A DNA stretch of 64,000 bases from Cellulomonas flavigena DSM 20109 (GCF_000092865.1 NC_014151.1:310001-374000), one strand, 5' to 3'; positions 32,650 to 40,962 are shown, counted from the stretch's first letter. The notes: generated by a model from the sequence alone, not told the origin. Numbers and translations are program-made.

Positions 32650-33105
32650 TCAGCCGCTCGGCGGCAGGGCCGCCGTGCCCGTCGGCGGGTCGTCCGCGGG
32701 GTCGTAGTAGTCGTCGTCGTCCGCGGGGTCGTGCCGCGGGCGGGTGCGCGGCGGGGCCGTGGCGCCGACCTCGTGGTCCCGGGGGACGTCGGTCCGGTTG
32801 GTGCTGTCCGGGGCGTCGGGGTCCGTGACGACCACGACGAGCGTGACGTCGTCCCCGGGCTCGACACCCTCCGCGCGACGAGGAGCCGTCTTCAGCGGCA
32901 CCCGGAACCCGCCGTCCTTCGGGAAGATCGACGTGGTGAACGTCGTGCCGCCCAGCGTCACCGTCGCGGGGATGCAGCCCCAGCCGTACGTCACGCGCGA
33001 CGCGACGGCCCGCAACCGCTCCGCCTCCGGCTCGGGCAGCACGACGAAGTGGTACGGCGCCGGCCCGCGCCACCAGATCACCTCGCCCGAGAACCGCAGC
33101 TCCAC
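32650..33105 (-). CDS. DUF1905-domain protein with acidic C-terminal tail
   Basis: The protein is 151 aa. The DUF1905 fold covers about residues 1-95: ELRFSGEVIWWRGPAPYHFV, TYGWGCIPATVTLGGTTFTT and SIFPKDGGFRVPLKTAPR. A charged, low-complexity tail follows (RHDPADDDDYYDPADDPP), absent from typical members. GTG 33105 has CATGCT 6 nt upstream, a possible leaderless start. The function is unknown. Confidence 0.72.
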   Translation of the reverse strand: MELRFSGEVIWWRGPAPYHFVVLPEPEAERLRAVASRVTYGWGCIPATVTLGGTTFTTSIFPKDGGFRVPLKTAPRRAEGVEPGDDVTLVVVVTDPDAPDSTNRTDVPRDHEVGATAPPRTRPRHDPADDDDYYDPADDPPTGTAALPPSG

Positions 33106-33159
33106 CCGACGAGCATGGCAGCGGGGTGCGACACCGACGACCGAGACGGGCCCCGGTCG

Positions 33160-33702
33160 TCAGAGGGCGTCGAGGACGTCTGCTGCGAGCGCCTCGAGGT
33201 ACTCGACGGGCGGCCGGTCCACGGGGTACGTGTCCCCGAAGACCTCCTCGGTGATCGCCACGGCGTGCGCGGGGGTCGTGATGCCCAGTCGCTCGAAGAG
33301 CAGCGCCAGGTCGGGGACGTCGCGCTCACGCCCCGCCAGCATCTTCATGGCGAGCAGGTGGCGCTCGGAAGAGACCAGCACCCGCAGGCCGGGGACCACG
33401 AGCTCGGTCGCGCCCGGGTCGGCCGTGGTCGGGGTGAGGCGCGCGACGCGGTCGTTGAGCCAGTCGATCGGCAGGCCGTGACGGGTCGCGACGTCGCGGA
33501 CCGCGGCGTCGAGCTGCCCGCGGTCGGAGCGGAAGACCGCGTCGATGTCGCGCGTCGAGGTACGCCCGTCGAAGAGCAGGGACATCGCGGCGCCGCCGGC
33601 GACGTAGACGGTGGCCGTCCAGCCGCGCACGTGCAGGTAGGCGCCGACCTCGGTGAGCAGCCGGTGGATGTCGTCGCGGGTCAGCGCGGGATCGGGGGTC
33701 AC
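33160..33702 (-). CDS. Nucleotidyltransferase (DUF6036/AbiEii/MenT-like), candidate type IV toxin
   Basis: The protein is 180 aa. The minimal nucleotidyltransferase core is visible: YVAGGAAMSLLFDGRTSTRD with IDAVF gives the GG/GS-like loop and the metal-binding Asp pair (T-R-D-I-D). The following helices end in a KMLAGRERDVPDLALLFERL element typical of DUF6036. GTG 33702 overlaps the upstream HTH-gene stop by 4 nt. An HTH protein followed by a nucleotidyltransferase is the organisation of AbiE/MenAT type IV toxin-antitoxin modules, where the enzyme modifies tRNA. Toxicity is inferred only. Confidence 0.78.
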   Translation of the reverse strand: MTPDPALTRDDIHRLLTEVGAYLHVRGWTATVYVAGGAAMSLLFDGRTSTRDIDAVFRSDRGQLDAAVRDVATRHGLPIDWLNDRVARLTPTTADPGATELVVPGLRVLVSSERHLLAMKMLAGRERDVPDLALLFERLGITTPAHAVAITEEVFGDTYPVDRPPVEYLEALAADVLDAL

Positions 33703-34376
33703 GCGGTCGTGAAGTTCCGCGCGTCGAACCAGATGCCGAGGCGCGAGAGCTCGGGCGGTGTGCTCTGCATCGCGAGGACCGCACGGGCACCTCGGCCGCC
33801 GGGCCACCACCACGCGGGCAGGGGGTCGCGTGCCGTCCAGGCAGGCGCGGGGAGGTCGAGGAGCCGCAGCCGGTAGCGGACCGCGCCGGCGAGCAGCGCG
33901 TCCCAGCGCTCGTCGCCCGTGGTGCCGGGCGCGGCGAGCATGAGGTCGAGCCCGCCGAGCGCCGCGACGAGGGGGATCTGGTTGACGGCGTCGCACAGCA
34001 GGCGGGTCGCCCACGGGGTGTCGCCGTCCGCGAGGGCGTCGCGGAGACGTCCGGCCACCTCGGGCATCGTCGACCACCAGCGGGTGGCGCGGCCGCGCTC
34101 GGCGGCGATGACGGACTCGGCGGCGAAGGCGTCCCGCACCGCCGCCATGAACGGGTCGGTGTAGTCGACGCTCAGCAGATGGCGACGGCCCCGCGGTGTC
34201 GTCCTCACGAGCCCGGCGTCGACGAGTCGCGACACCTCGCGCGCGACCGACGACGGGGGGTGCCCGGTGCTGCGCGCCAGGTCGGCGGCGGTCCGGGTGC
34301 CGTCGGCGGACAGCACGAGGTCGCGCAGCACGTCCCTCTGGACGTCGGAGCGGAAGAGCGTGGCGGCGCCGGCCAT
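33699..34376 (-). CDS. HTH protein, candidate antitoxin of the nucleotidyltransferase
   Basis: The protein is 225 aa from ATG 34376 (ATG 34385 is also possible). A winged helix occupies the N-terminus (ATLFRSDVQRDVLRDLVLSA, RTAADLARSTGHPPSSVARE, VDAGLVRTTPRGRRHLL). A conserved but unnamed C-domain ends WWWPGGRGARAVLAMQSTPP then ELSRLGIWFDARNFTTA. TAGGAT ends 7 nt before ATG 34376, predicting a leaderless mRNA. An 8-7-8 palindrome overlies this promoter, as expected for autorepression. It is translationally coupled to the nucleotidyltransferase. Confidence 0.72.
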   Translation of the reverse strand: MAGAATLFRSDVQRDVLRDLVLSADGTRTAADLARSTGHPPSSVAREVSRLVDAGLVRTTPRGRRHLLSVDYTDPFMAAVRDAFAAESVIAAERGRATRWWSTMPEVAGRLRDALADGDTPWATRLLCDAVNQIPLVAALGGLDLMLAAPGTTGDERWDALLAGAVRYRLRLLDLPAPAWTARDPLPAWWWPGGRGARAVLAMQSTPPELSRLGIWFDARNFTTA

Positions 34377-34387
34377 GCGGGCCATCC

Positions 34388-34410
34388 TATCTCTCGGAAA
34401 GTGAGAGATA
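34388..34410. promoter_or_regulatory. Autoregulatory palindrome of the HTH/nucleotidyltransferase pair
   Basis: TATCTCTC and GAGAGATA are perfect 8-bp arms around a 7-nt spacer. It lies immediately upstream of, and partly over, the TAGGAT -10 box (34389-34384) of the candidate antitoxin gene, in an AT-rich island. Confidence 0.55.
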
Positions 34411-34444
34411 TATCCGTGCGCCGGGCCACGCGCGCCCGCAGGCG

Positions 34445-35308
34445 TCAGCCCGCCGCGTCCAGCCGCTCCAGCTCGTCGCTCGTCAGCCGGAGTTCGACCG
34501 CCCGGACGGAGTCCTGGATCGACGCCGGCCGGGACGCACCCGGGATCGGGATCACGACGTCCGCCTGTGCGAGCTCCCACGCGAGCGCGACCTGCTGCGG
34601 GCTCACCCCGTGCGCGTCGGCGACCTCGGAGAACGCCCCGAACCTCGCGCCCAGCTCGCCCGCCTTCGCGATGCCGCCGAGCGGGCTCCACGGCAGGAAC
34701 GCGATGCCGAGCTCAGCGCACAGGTCGAGCTCGGGCTGCGAGGACCGGAACGCGGGGGAGTACTGGTTCTGCACGGACGCCAGGCGCCCGCCCAGGATGT
34801 CCTGCGCGAGCCGGATCTGCTCCGGGTTCGCGTTCGAGATGCCCGCGAGCCGGATCGTGCCCGCGTCGAGCAGGTCCGCGATCGCGCCGACCGACTCCTC
34901 GTACGGCACGGCCGGGTCGGGACGGTGGAACTGGTACAGGCCGATCGCCTCGACGCCGAGCCGGCGCGCGGACTCCTGCACGGCCTGCTTCAGGTACTCG
35001 GGCCGGCCGTCGAGCGTCCACGAGCCGTCACCGGGGCGCAGGTGCCCGCCCTTGGTGGCGACGAGGACCGACGAGGTGTCGCCGGACCACGTGCGCAGCG
35101 CCTCCGCGATGAGCTCCTCGTTGTGCCCGACCTCGTCGGCGTGCAGGTGGTACGCGTCCGCGGTGTCGATCAGCGTGACCCCCGCGTCGAGCGCGGCGTG
35201 GATGGTGGCGACCGAGCGCTCGCGGTCGGGGCGGCCCTCGATGGACATGGGCATCCCGCCGAGGCCGATCGCGCTCACGGGGACGTCGGCGATGTGTCGT
35301 GTCTGCAT
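34445..35308 (-). CDS. Aldo/keto reductase
   Basis: The protein is 287 aa. AKR signatures are GLGGMPMSIEGRPDRERSVA, TLIDTADAYH (catalytic Asp and Tyr), VLVATKGGHLRPGDGSW (Lys), LYQFHRPDP (His) and the C-terminal NADPH segment IPIPGASRPASIQDSVRAVE. The tetrad is complete, so the enzyme should be active on an unknown carbonyl. It is transcribed alone and stops 69 nt after the HTH/nucleotidyltransferase promoter region. Confidence 0.9.
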   Translation of the reverse strand: MQTRHIADVPVSAIGLGGMPMSIEGRPDRERSVATIHAALDAGVTLIDTADAYHLHADEVGHNEELIAEALRTWSGDTSSVLVATKGGHLRPGDGSWTLDGRPEYLKQAVQESARRLGVEAIGLYQFHRPDPAVPYEESVGAIADLLDAGTIRLAGISNANPEQIRLAQDILGGRLASVQNQYSPAFRSSQPELDLCAELGIAFLPWSPLGGIAKAGELGARFGAFSEVADAHGVSPQQVALAWELAQADVVIPIPGASRPASIQDSVRAVELRLTSDELERLDAAG

Positions 35309-35377
35309 CTGCTCATCACACCCCTGCGGCGCCGCCCGCGCACGTGGGACCCGCCGCGCACCCGCTACCGTGCGCGC

Positions 35378-35830
35378 ATGAGCAACCTGAGCGAGGTCGG
35401 CGACCGGGACGGCTGGCGCTGCTGGCTGTGCGACGAGCCGGTGGACCCGGACGCGTCGGTGAACTCCGACCTCGGCCCGAGCGTGGACGCAGTCGTCCCG
35501 GCGCGGGCGTCGAAGGGCAAGGGCAAGGGCGCGGCCGTCACCGAGCGGCTCGCGCACCGCGCGTGCAACACCCGCAAGGGTGCGGTGCGGCCCGTCGTGC
35601 CGTGGTCGCCCGACCTGTTCGTCGTCGACCCCGCGCCCATCGCCGAGACGGTCGAGCGGCTGCGGCGCAAGCCGGGCCGCGAGGTCGTCGCGCGGTGCCC
35701 CAGCCGTGACGACGCGGACCAGGCCGCGGCGTGGCTCGTCGACCGGCTGTCGCGGTTCGCGCCCGACCTCGACGTGACGACGCAGGTCGAGCCCGGCGGC
35801 GGTCAGTACCTGCTGGCGGTGCGCGTCTGA
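35378..35830 (+). CDS. HNH-like zinc-finger nuclease-type protein
   Basis: The protein is 150 aa. The N-terminal half has a treble-clef pattern, WRCWLCDEPVDPD ... SVDAVVPARA ... LAHRACNTRKGAVRP, in which CxxC and HxxC-N place zinc ligands as in HNH/EVE-type domains. However, the central His of a strict HNH is replaced in DAVVPA, so catalysis is uncertain. TACCGT ends 6 nt before ATG 35378 (leaderless). The last ~40 codons are duplicated at 36272-36388. Confidence 0.65.
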   Translation: MSNLSEVGDRDGWRCWLCDEPVDPDASVNSDLGPSVDAVVPARASKGKGKGAAVTERLAHRACNTRKGAVRPVVPWSPDLFVVDPAPIAETVERLRRKPGREVVARCPSRDDADQAAAWLVDRLSRFAPDLDVTTQVEPGGGQYLLAVRV

Positions 35831-35861
35831 CGGGTCACCCCCGCCCCGCCCGGGCAGACGC

Positions 35862-35900
35862 GCCAGTGGGCCCCGAGGTCGAACCCCGGGGCCCACTGGC
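35862..35900. terminator. Hairpin terminator between convergent genes
   Basis: The perfect 14-bp arms GCCAGTGGGCCCCG / CGGGGCCCACTGGC lie between the HNH-like gene and the PLDc_N-type gene, both ending here. No U-tract follows. Confidence 0.75.
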
Positions 35901-35910
35901 ATGAACGACG

Positions 35911-36129
35911 TCAGGCGCCTGACGTCGACCTGCGCCTCGAACCGACTGCCAGGAGGACCGCCCACACCAGCGCGCCGATGTAGGGCGCGGCGACGACGAC
36001 GATGGTCCAGATCACCTTCTGCCCGGTGTCAGCCCGCCCGTGCCGCCAGATCGACACCAGCGCCCAGATGGTCAGCGCCAGGTACGTCACCAGGATCACC
36101 GGGTGCGTGTAGGACACGTTCACGAACAT
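35911..36129 (-). CDS. Small PLDc_N-type membrane protein
   Basis: The protein is 72 aa with two transmembrane helices (HPVILVTYLALTIWALVSIW and VIWTIVVVAAPYIGALVWAV) joined by a basic turn (RHGRADTGQK). This matches the N-terminal membrane module of cardiolipin-synthase-like phospholipases, which also occurs alone. ATG 36129 has an ideal GGAGG site 5 nt upstream. The function of stand-alone copies is unknown. Confidence 0.8.
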   Translation of the reverse strand: MFVNVSYTHPVILVTYLALTIWALVSIWRHGRADTGQKVIWTIVVVAAPYIGALVWAVLLAVGSRRRSTSGA

Positions 36130-36271
36130 CGCTGCCTCCCAAGCGTCGGCCGCAGGCCACTACCGCCAGAGCGCGGGGCGACGCACAGCGCGGCACCTCT
36201 CCGTGATGCCCCGATCCCGTGGGGACCCTGCAGGTCCTCGAGCGCCGTCGTCAAGTCGCCGCGACCGTCAT

Positions 36272-36388
36272 GCGGACCAGGCCGCGGCCTGGTCCGTCGA
36301 CCGGCTGTCGCGGTTCGCGCCCGACCTGGACGTGACGACGCAGGTCGAGCCCGGCGGCGGTCAGTACCTCCTGGCGGTGCGCGTCTGA
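36272..36388 (+). pseudogene. Duplicated 3' fragment of the HNH-like gene
   Basis: The segment repeats 35714-35830 at a constant offset of 558 bp with no indels and only a few substitutions, including the stop codon and a few bases after it. The translation ends VDRLSRFAPDLDVTTQVEPG then GGQYLLAVRV, identical to the parent C-terminus. It lacks the zinc-binding half, so it is a non-functional partial duplication. Confidence 0.8.
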
Positions 36389-36410
36389 CGGGCCGGTCCC
36401 GTCCGCCCGG

Positions 36411-37268
36411 TCAGTCCCACCAGAAGTACCAGGACGCCGAGCCCGCCTGCTCGCGCGCGAGGGCCTCGATCGTCCCGACGCCCTGGTCGACGACGTCGCC
36501 GCAGTAGTCGTACTGCTCGCGCGCCACGGCGAGCGCCTCGGCGGGCGTCGTCGGGGGCCGGTCCACGAGCAGCTCGAGCACCTGGTCACCGCTCATCGCG
36601 ACCAGCTCGGCGCCGTAGCGCTCGTGCCAGTCGCGCAGCACGACGCCGTGGTCGACGGGCTCGAGCTCATAGTTCACGCCCCCCTGCCAGCCGAGGATCA
36701 CCGGCACCTGCCAGCCGTGGGCAGCGGGGACGAGCGCGATGACGCCGTCCTCCTCGGCGACGGTGACGACGGGCTCCCGGTGCTCGACCGTGTGCGGCGC
36801 GCTGTCGCCGGGCCGCTCATCCTCGTCCTCCGAGTCCGCCTCGCGCCAGCGCGCGAGGCGCTCCGCCCGCAGCTCCTGGAGCTCGCGGAGCGTCATCGCG
36901 GTCGCGCGCCGTAGCGCGTCGGCGTCGTCGTAGTCGTCCTCCGGCGTGAGCGCCGACGTCATGTCGGTCGGGGCGTCGGCACCCAGCAGGACGGGCCACA
37001 GGCCCGTGGTCGCGTGCTCGGCACGCAGGCGGTGCCACCACGCGACGAGCTCGCCGGCCGGCGCGTCGAACCCGCGCACCTCGACACCCGAGGACGTGAC
37101 GCCCAGGACGCGGGTGGGCGGCCGCTCACCGGGCTCCCGCACGGTCGCTGCCATGTGGGTCGCCGCCACGTGGGTCGCCGCCACGTCGGCCGCGTCGGCA
37201 CGCGCGGCCGCGCCCGGTGCGGGCCCACGCTCCGGGGTCCTGCCGAAGAGGTTGCTCCACCAGCCCAT
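36411..37268 (-). CDS. DUF4253-domain protein
   Basis: The protein is 285 aa. The N-terminus has a short internal repeat (AATHVAATHMAAT). The DUF4253 region spans the rest: ELVAWWHRLRAEHATTGLWP then VLLGADAP, ... AAHGWQVPVILGWQGGVNYE, VLRDWHERYGAELVAMSGDQ and AREQYDYCGDVVDQG. ATG 37268 is preferred to GTG 37274. Family members are often immunity-like or regulatory, but no function is established. Confidence 0.78.
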   Translation of the reverse strand: MGWWSNLFGRTPERGPAPGAAARADAADVAATHVAATHMAATVREPGERPPTRVLGVTSSGVEVRGFDAPAGELVAWWHRLRAEHATTGLWPVLLGADAPTDMTSALTPEDDYDDADALRRATAMTLRELQELRAERLARWREADSEDEDERPGDSAPHTVEHREPVVTVAEEDGVIALVPAAHGWQVPVILGWQGGVNYELEPVDHGVVLRDWHERYGAELVAMSGDQVLELLVDRPPTTPAEALAVAREQYDYCGDVVDQGVGTIEALAREQAGSASWYFWWD

Positions 37269-37361
37269 GCGCACATCAGACCACTGCGGGGCGGCGACGT
37301 GCGGACGGCCGCACCGGCGTCACCCGTCCGCTGCGGCCCGATCGCCCGCCGCTCGCCCGGC

Positions 37362-38498
37362 TCACCGGGCCTGCGGCCGCCAACCCATCGTCCGGTCCGT
37401 GCCCCGCAGCGCGAACGCGGCGGGCGTCGCGCGGACGGCTGCGTCGCGCAGCGCGCCCGCGACGGGGCCGACGTGCTGGGTGACGCGCCCGAGCCGCGCC
37501 GACAAGGCCAGCAGGCGGGCGGCCCGGGGCCGTCGCGCCGCGTCCCAGCGTGCGAGCGCGTCGGTGGTCGCACCGCCGCGCGCGAGCTCGTCCGCCAGGG
37601 CGACCGCGTCCTCGAGCGCGAGGCCCGCGCCCTGGCCGAGGTTGGGCTCCATGGCGTGGGCGGCGTCGCCGACGAGCACGAGGTTCCCGCGGTGCAGGGT
37701 CGCGGGGACCCGTGGCAACGCGTGCACGTCGTGACGCAGCACGGTGGCGGGGTCGACGGCGTCGAGGAGTGCGGGGACCGGTGCGTGCCAGCGCCCGAAC
37801 CGGCGCCGCAGCTCGGCGAGCTCGGTCGCGCCGTCGGGTGCGTGCGTGCCCTGCGGCACGGTCGCCGTCGCGAACAGGTACAGCCGCCCGTCGCCGACGG
37901 GGACGACGCCGAACCGCTCCCTGTGCCCCCACGTCTCGGACGCGCCGGTGACCGGCACGTCCGTGCGGACGAGCGCGCGCCAGGCGGTGTAACCGGCGTA
38001 CACGGGAGCCGAAGCGGCGGGCCACCCCGCGGTGCGTGTCGGCGAGCGGAGGCCGTCGGCGGCGACGACGAGGTCGTGGGTGCTGGTCAGCGCTGCGGCG
38101 TCCGCGACCTGCGAGCCGCACCGCACGACGCCCGGCTCGAGGGCGTCGGCGAGCAGCGTGTGCAGCTCGGCGCGGCCGACGGCCAGGAGGGGAGCGCCGT
38201 GCCGGGTGGCGACCCGCGCGCCGTCGAGCGTCGCGAGCGTGCGCCCGTCCGGCCGGCGGATCGCGGAGGTGGCGAGCAGGGCGGCGTGGTCGCGGAGCGC
38301 GTCGTGCAGGCCGAGGGCGTCGAGCGCGTGGACCGCGTTGGGGGACAGGACGATCCCGGCGCCGAGCGCGCGCAGCGCCGGCGCCTGCTCGTGGACCGTC
38401 ACCTCCCACCCGGCGCGGCGCAGCGCGACGGCCGCGGCCAGGCCGCCGATGCCGGCACCGACGACGGCGGCGGACGGGGGCGCTGCGGTCGGTGCCAT
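37362..38498 (-). CDS. FAD-dependent monooxygenase, TetR-linked
   Basis: The protein is 378 aa. Motifs are AAVVGAGIGGLAAAVALRRA, VVAADGLRSPTR and LVLVGDAAHAMEPNLGQGAG followed by LALEDA, a standard group A flavoprotein hydroxylase. TAGTGT ends 6 nt before ATG 38498, giving a leaderless transcript whose -10 is covered by the palindrome CTACAGGTGTAG. It is divergent from a TetR gene, so its expression is probably induced by the compound it oxidises. Confidence 0.87.
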   Translation of the reverse strand: MAPTAAPPSAAVVGAGIGGLAAAVALRRAGWEVTVHEQAPALRALGAGIVLSPNAVHALDALGLHDALRDHAALLATSAIRRPDGRTLATLDGARVATRHGAPLLAVGRAELHTLLADALEPGVVRCGSQVADAAALTSTHDLVVAADGLRSPTRTAGWPAASAPVYAGYTAWRALVRTDVPVTGASETWGHRERFGVVPVGDGRLYLFATATVPQGTHAPDGATELAELRRRFGRWHAPVPALLDAVDPATVLRHDVHALPRVPATLHRGNLVLVGDAAHAMEPNLGQGAGLALEDAVALADELARGGATTDALARWDAARRPRAARLLALSARLGRVTQHVGPVAGALRDAAVRATPAAFALRGTDRTMGWRPQAR

Positions 38499-38507
38499 GC
38501 AGAGACA

Positions 38508-38519
38508 CTACAGGTGTAG
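38508..38519. promoter_or_regulatory. TetR operator in the monooxygenase divergon
   Basis: CTACAGGTGTAG is a perfect 5+2+5 inverted repeat in the 60-bp gap between the divergent monooxygenase and TetR genes. It overlaps the monooxygenase -10 (38510-38505). The TetR gene has its own leaderless promoter, with TAGATT at 38547-38552. Confidence 0.55.
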
Positions 38520-38558
38520 AGGAAGTGCGCCAAGATTCAACGAAGGTAGATTCGAGCG

Positions 38559-39131
38559 ATGGGAAGCGACCGCCGGCGCCTCGTGGCGCGGCACGCGCTC
38601 GCGGTCCTCGCCGAGCACGGCGCACGTGGCCTCACCCACCGCGCGGTCGACCAGGCGGCAGGCCTGCCGCCCGGGTCGACCTCGTACTACCACCGCACCC
38701 GGGCGGCGCTGCTCGACGCCTGCGTCGACGACCTCGTGCGGCAGGACGAGGCCGAGATCGCGGCCATGGCGCCACTGCTGCAGGCCGCCGACGAGGAGCA
38801 GCTCGCGGGCGTCCTCGCCGACGTGCTGCACCGCTGGGCCACCACCGACCGCACCCGGCACCTCGGCAGGTACGAGCTGTTCCTCGAGTCGCGCCGCCAC
38901 CCGGATCTCGCGGAGTCGCTGCACCGCGGCGGCCTGGCCGTCCGCGAGGCCGTCGCGCACGTCCTCGCCGGGCTCGGCGCACCCGAGCCGCACCGCCGCG
39001 CCACCTGGCTGGTCGCCGCCATCGAGGGCGCGCTGTTCGAGCGCATCGCCGGCTACCTGTCCTCCGTGCCCGTCGACCGCGACGAGCTCCTCGACCTCGC
39101 CCGCTGGCTGGTGCGCTCCGCCCTCGCCTGA
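38559..39131 (+). CDS. TetR-family regulator
   Basis: The protein is 190 aa. The HTH spans RLVARHALAVLAEHGARGLT and HRAVDQAAGLPPGSTSYYH, followed by a TetR_C-type effector domain ending ALFERIAGYLSSVPVDRDEL. TAGATT ends 6 nt before ATG 38559. It is probably the local repressor of the divergent FAD monooxygenase. Confidence 0.9.
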   Translation: MGSDRRRLVARHALAVLAEHGARGLTHRAVDQAAGLPPGSTSYYHRTRAALLDACVDDLVRQDEAEIAAMAPLLQAADEEQLAGVLADVLHRWATTDRTRHLGRYELFLESRRHPDLAESLHRGGLAVREAVAHVLAGLGAPEPHRRATWLVAAIEGALFERIAGYLSSVPVDRDELLDLARWLVRSALA

Positions 39132-39202
39132 CGCCGAGCCCCGCCCCACCCGGCCCGGTGGGGGCCGCGCGGGTGCTGCGCCGGGCGGAGGGTTCCGCGT
39201 GA

Positions 39203-39490
39203 ATACGGGGGTGCCGGGGCGGCCCCGTCCAGCGCTGGACGTTCGGCGTCGTGCTCGGCACGTCGGGGTCGATGGGCCGCACGCTGCTCGCCAAGGCGCT
39301 CGGCACGATCGCGTCGTTCGCCGCCGCGCGCGACGTCCCGGCCGTGCGCGTCGTGTTCTGCGACGCCGCCGCCGACGCGGGCTACCTGACGACCGACGAG
39401 ATCGCCGGCCGTGTCCGCGTGCGAGGGCGCGGGGGCACCGTGCTGCAGCCCGGCGTCGACCTGCTGGAGCGTGCGTTCCGGATGGAGTGA
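39203..39490 (+). pseudogene. Truncated VWA-like (DUF2201) gene fragment
   Basis: The in-frame translation RWTFGVVLGTSGSMGRTLLA ... AAARDVPAVRVVFCDAAADA ... VRVRGRGGTVLQPGVDLLER matches the C-terminal VWA-like domain of DUF2201 putative metallopeptidases. The N-terminal zinc-protease domain is absent, and an in-frame stop lies at 39200. The MIDAS motif reads GTSGS instead of DTSGS, losing its metal-binding Asp. The end is truncated shortly before the next gene. The usual MoxR ATPase partner is missing. Confidence 0.75.
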
Positions 39491-39495
39491 GGCGG

Positions 39496-40914
39496 TCAGG
39501 GCCAGGCGCGCAGGACGTCCTCGGCGGTCCAGGACGCGGCGACGTCGGCGCCGGCCTCGACCCCCGCCGGGCAGACCGCGACGAGCGGGGTGTCCGGCGT
39601 GACGCCGGGGACGGCCTGCGCGTCGGCGACGAGCCTGGCGATCTCGCTCCTGCTCACAGGTCGGTTCGTGCGCCACTTCGTCGTCCCCACGAACGCGATG
39701 CGGTTCGCGGGCCGGGCGTCCGCACCGACCAGGTCGATCTCCGGGGTGTTCGTCCGCGGCCACCAGCCGCCGACCTCGTGGACGCCCGCCCACCTCGTGT
39801 CGACGAGCAGCCGGTGCACCGCCTCGCGCACGACCGGTTCGACCGCGCGGCCGCGCCACGCGGGGAACGACCGTGCGACGCGTCCCCTCGCCAGGTCGGG
39901 CCGGCCTCGGTCGACCTCGTTCAGCGCGGGCTCGACGAAGGGGAGCCAGAAGCGGAGTGCGGGATCGGCGATGCGGTAGCGCGTCTCCCGGGACGGGGCG
40001 GCCGACAGCGGGGAGTCGATCGCGACGGCGCGCTTGGTGACGAGTGTCGTCAGCACTCGGTGGAGGGAGGACGGCTGGAGCCCGCCCGCGGCGGCCTGGA
40101 TGCGTGAGAACGTGCGCTCGCCGTCACCGATGGCAGTGAGGACGCGCCGACTGAGCTCGCCCTCGGGGAACTCGGAGTCGAGGACGCGGGTGCCCGAGGC
40201 GACGAGCGCGGAGAGCGGTGAGGCGTACGACCGCGCCAGGAACGCGTCGGGCGTCTCGCCGTGCTGCCACTCCTGTGCGACGAGCGGCTGGCCGCCCGTG
40301 ATGAGGTAGGCGTCGACGGCGTCGGCGCCGGCGAGGCCGGTCATGCGTGCGACGTCGCTCGGGGACAGCGCGTGCAGGATCATCTCGACCGCGCGTCCGT
40401 GGAACGGCTGGTCGGCCTGCGTGAGGTGTTCCATCATCGCGAGGTCGGACCCGAGGAGGAGCAGCAGGACGGGCTTGCGGGACAGTGCCCGGTCCCACGC
40501 CCGCTGGAGCTCGCCCGCGCCTCCGGGGACTCCCTCGAGGAGCCACGGCACCTCGTCGAGGACCACGACGCTCGGCCGGTCGTCCGGCAGTGCCGCGGCC
40601 AGGAGGGTCAGTGCCGCCGTCAGGGTCGCCGGGGTGTTGCCGGCTGCGAGGTCGGCACCCGGCAGGTTCGAGGAGGCGATCGCCTCGGCGATCCCGGCGA
40701 GCTCCTGGCCGACGGGTGCGTGACGTGCAGCCTGGAACGTGACGTGAGGAACGCCGGTCCGGTCGACGAACTCCTCGGCGAGGCGGCTCTTGCCCACGCG
40801 CCGTCGCCCACGCACGAGGACGGCGGTCCCGCGGGCGTCGCGAGCCCCGGTCTCCACGGCGCGCAACTGGGCGCGCAGGTCCTCCAGCTCGCGCTCACGT
40901 CCCACGAACCCCAC
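39496..40914 (-). CDS. AAA ATPase with C-terminal DUF234 (PD-(D/E)XK-like) domain
   Basis: The protein is 472 aa. Residues 1-230 form an archaeal-type ATPase: FVGRERELEDL, Walker A VLVRGRRRVGKSRLAEEF, Walker B SVVVLDEVPWL and sensor LLLLGSDLAMM. A winged-helix linker follows, and then the DUF234 domain with RIADPALRFWLPFVEPALNE and a nuclease-like core, GGWWPRTNTPEIDLV ... IAFVGTTKWR. GTG 40914 is the start. The promoter region is markedly AT-rich, hinting at acquisition. These ATPases are widespread and their cellular role is unknown; defence or mobile-element links have been suggested. Confidence 0.85.
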   Translation of the reverse strand: MGFVGRERELEDLRAQLRAVETGARDARGTAVLVRGRRRVGKSRLAEEFVDRTGVPHVTFQAARHAPVGQELAGIAEAIASSNLPGADLAAGNTPATLTAALTLLAAALPDDRPSVVVLDEVPWLLEGVPGGAGELQRAWDRALSRKPVLLLLLGSDLAMMEHLTQADQPFHGRAVEMILHALSPSDVARMTGLAGADAVDAYLITGGQPLVAQEWQHGETPDAFLARSYASPLSALVASGTRVLDSEFPEGELSRRVLTAIGDGERTFSRIQAAAGGLQPSSLHRVLTTLVTKRAVAIDSPLSAAPSRETRYRIADPALRFWLPFVEPALNEVDRGRPDLARGRVARSFPAWRGRAVEPVVREAVHRLLVDTRWAGVHEVGGWWPRTNTPEIDLVGADARPANRIAFVGTTKWRTNRPVSRSEIARLVADAQAVPGVTPDTPLVAVCPAGVEAGADVAASWTAEDVLRAWP

Positions 40915-40927
40915 GGCCGCACCATGC

Positions 40928-40962
40928 TTCCATCGATGGAACTAGCATCGGTGATAGTATCA
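40928..40962. promoter_or_regulatory. Double palindrome upstream of the ATPase gene
   Basis: TTCCATCGATGGAA (40928-40941) is a perfect 14-bp palindrome. TGATAGTATCA (40952-40962) is a perfect 5+1+5 repeat one helical turn further on. This is one of the most AT-rich stretches of the window and contains the likely ATPase promoter. Confidence 0.5.
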
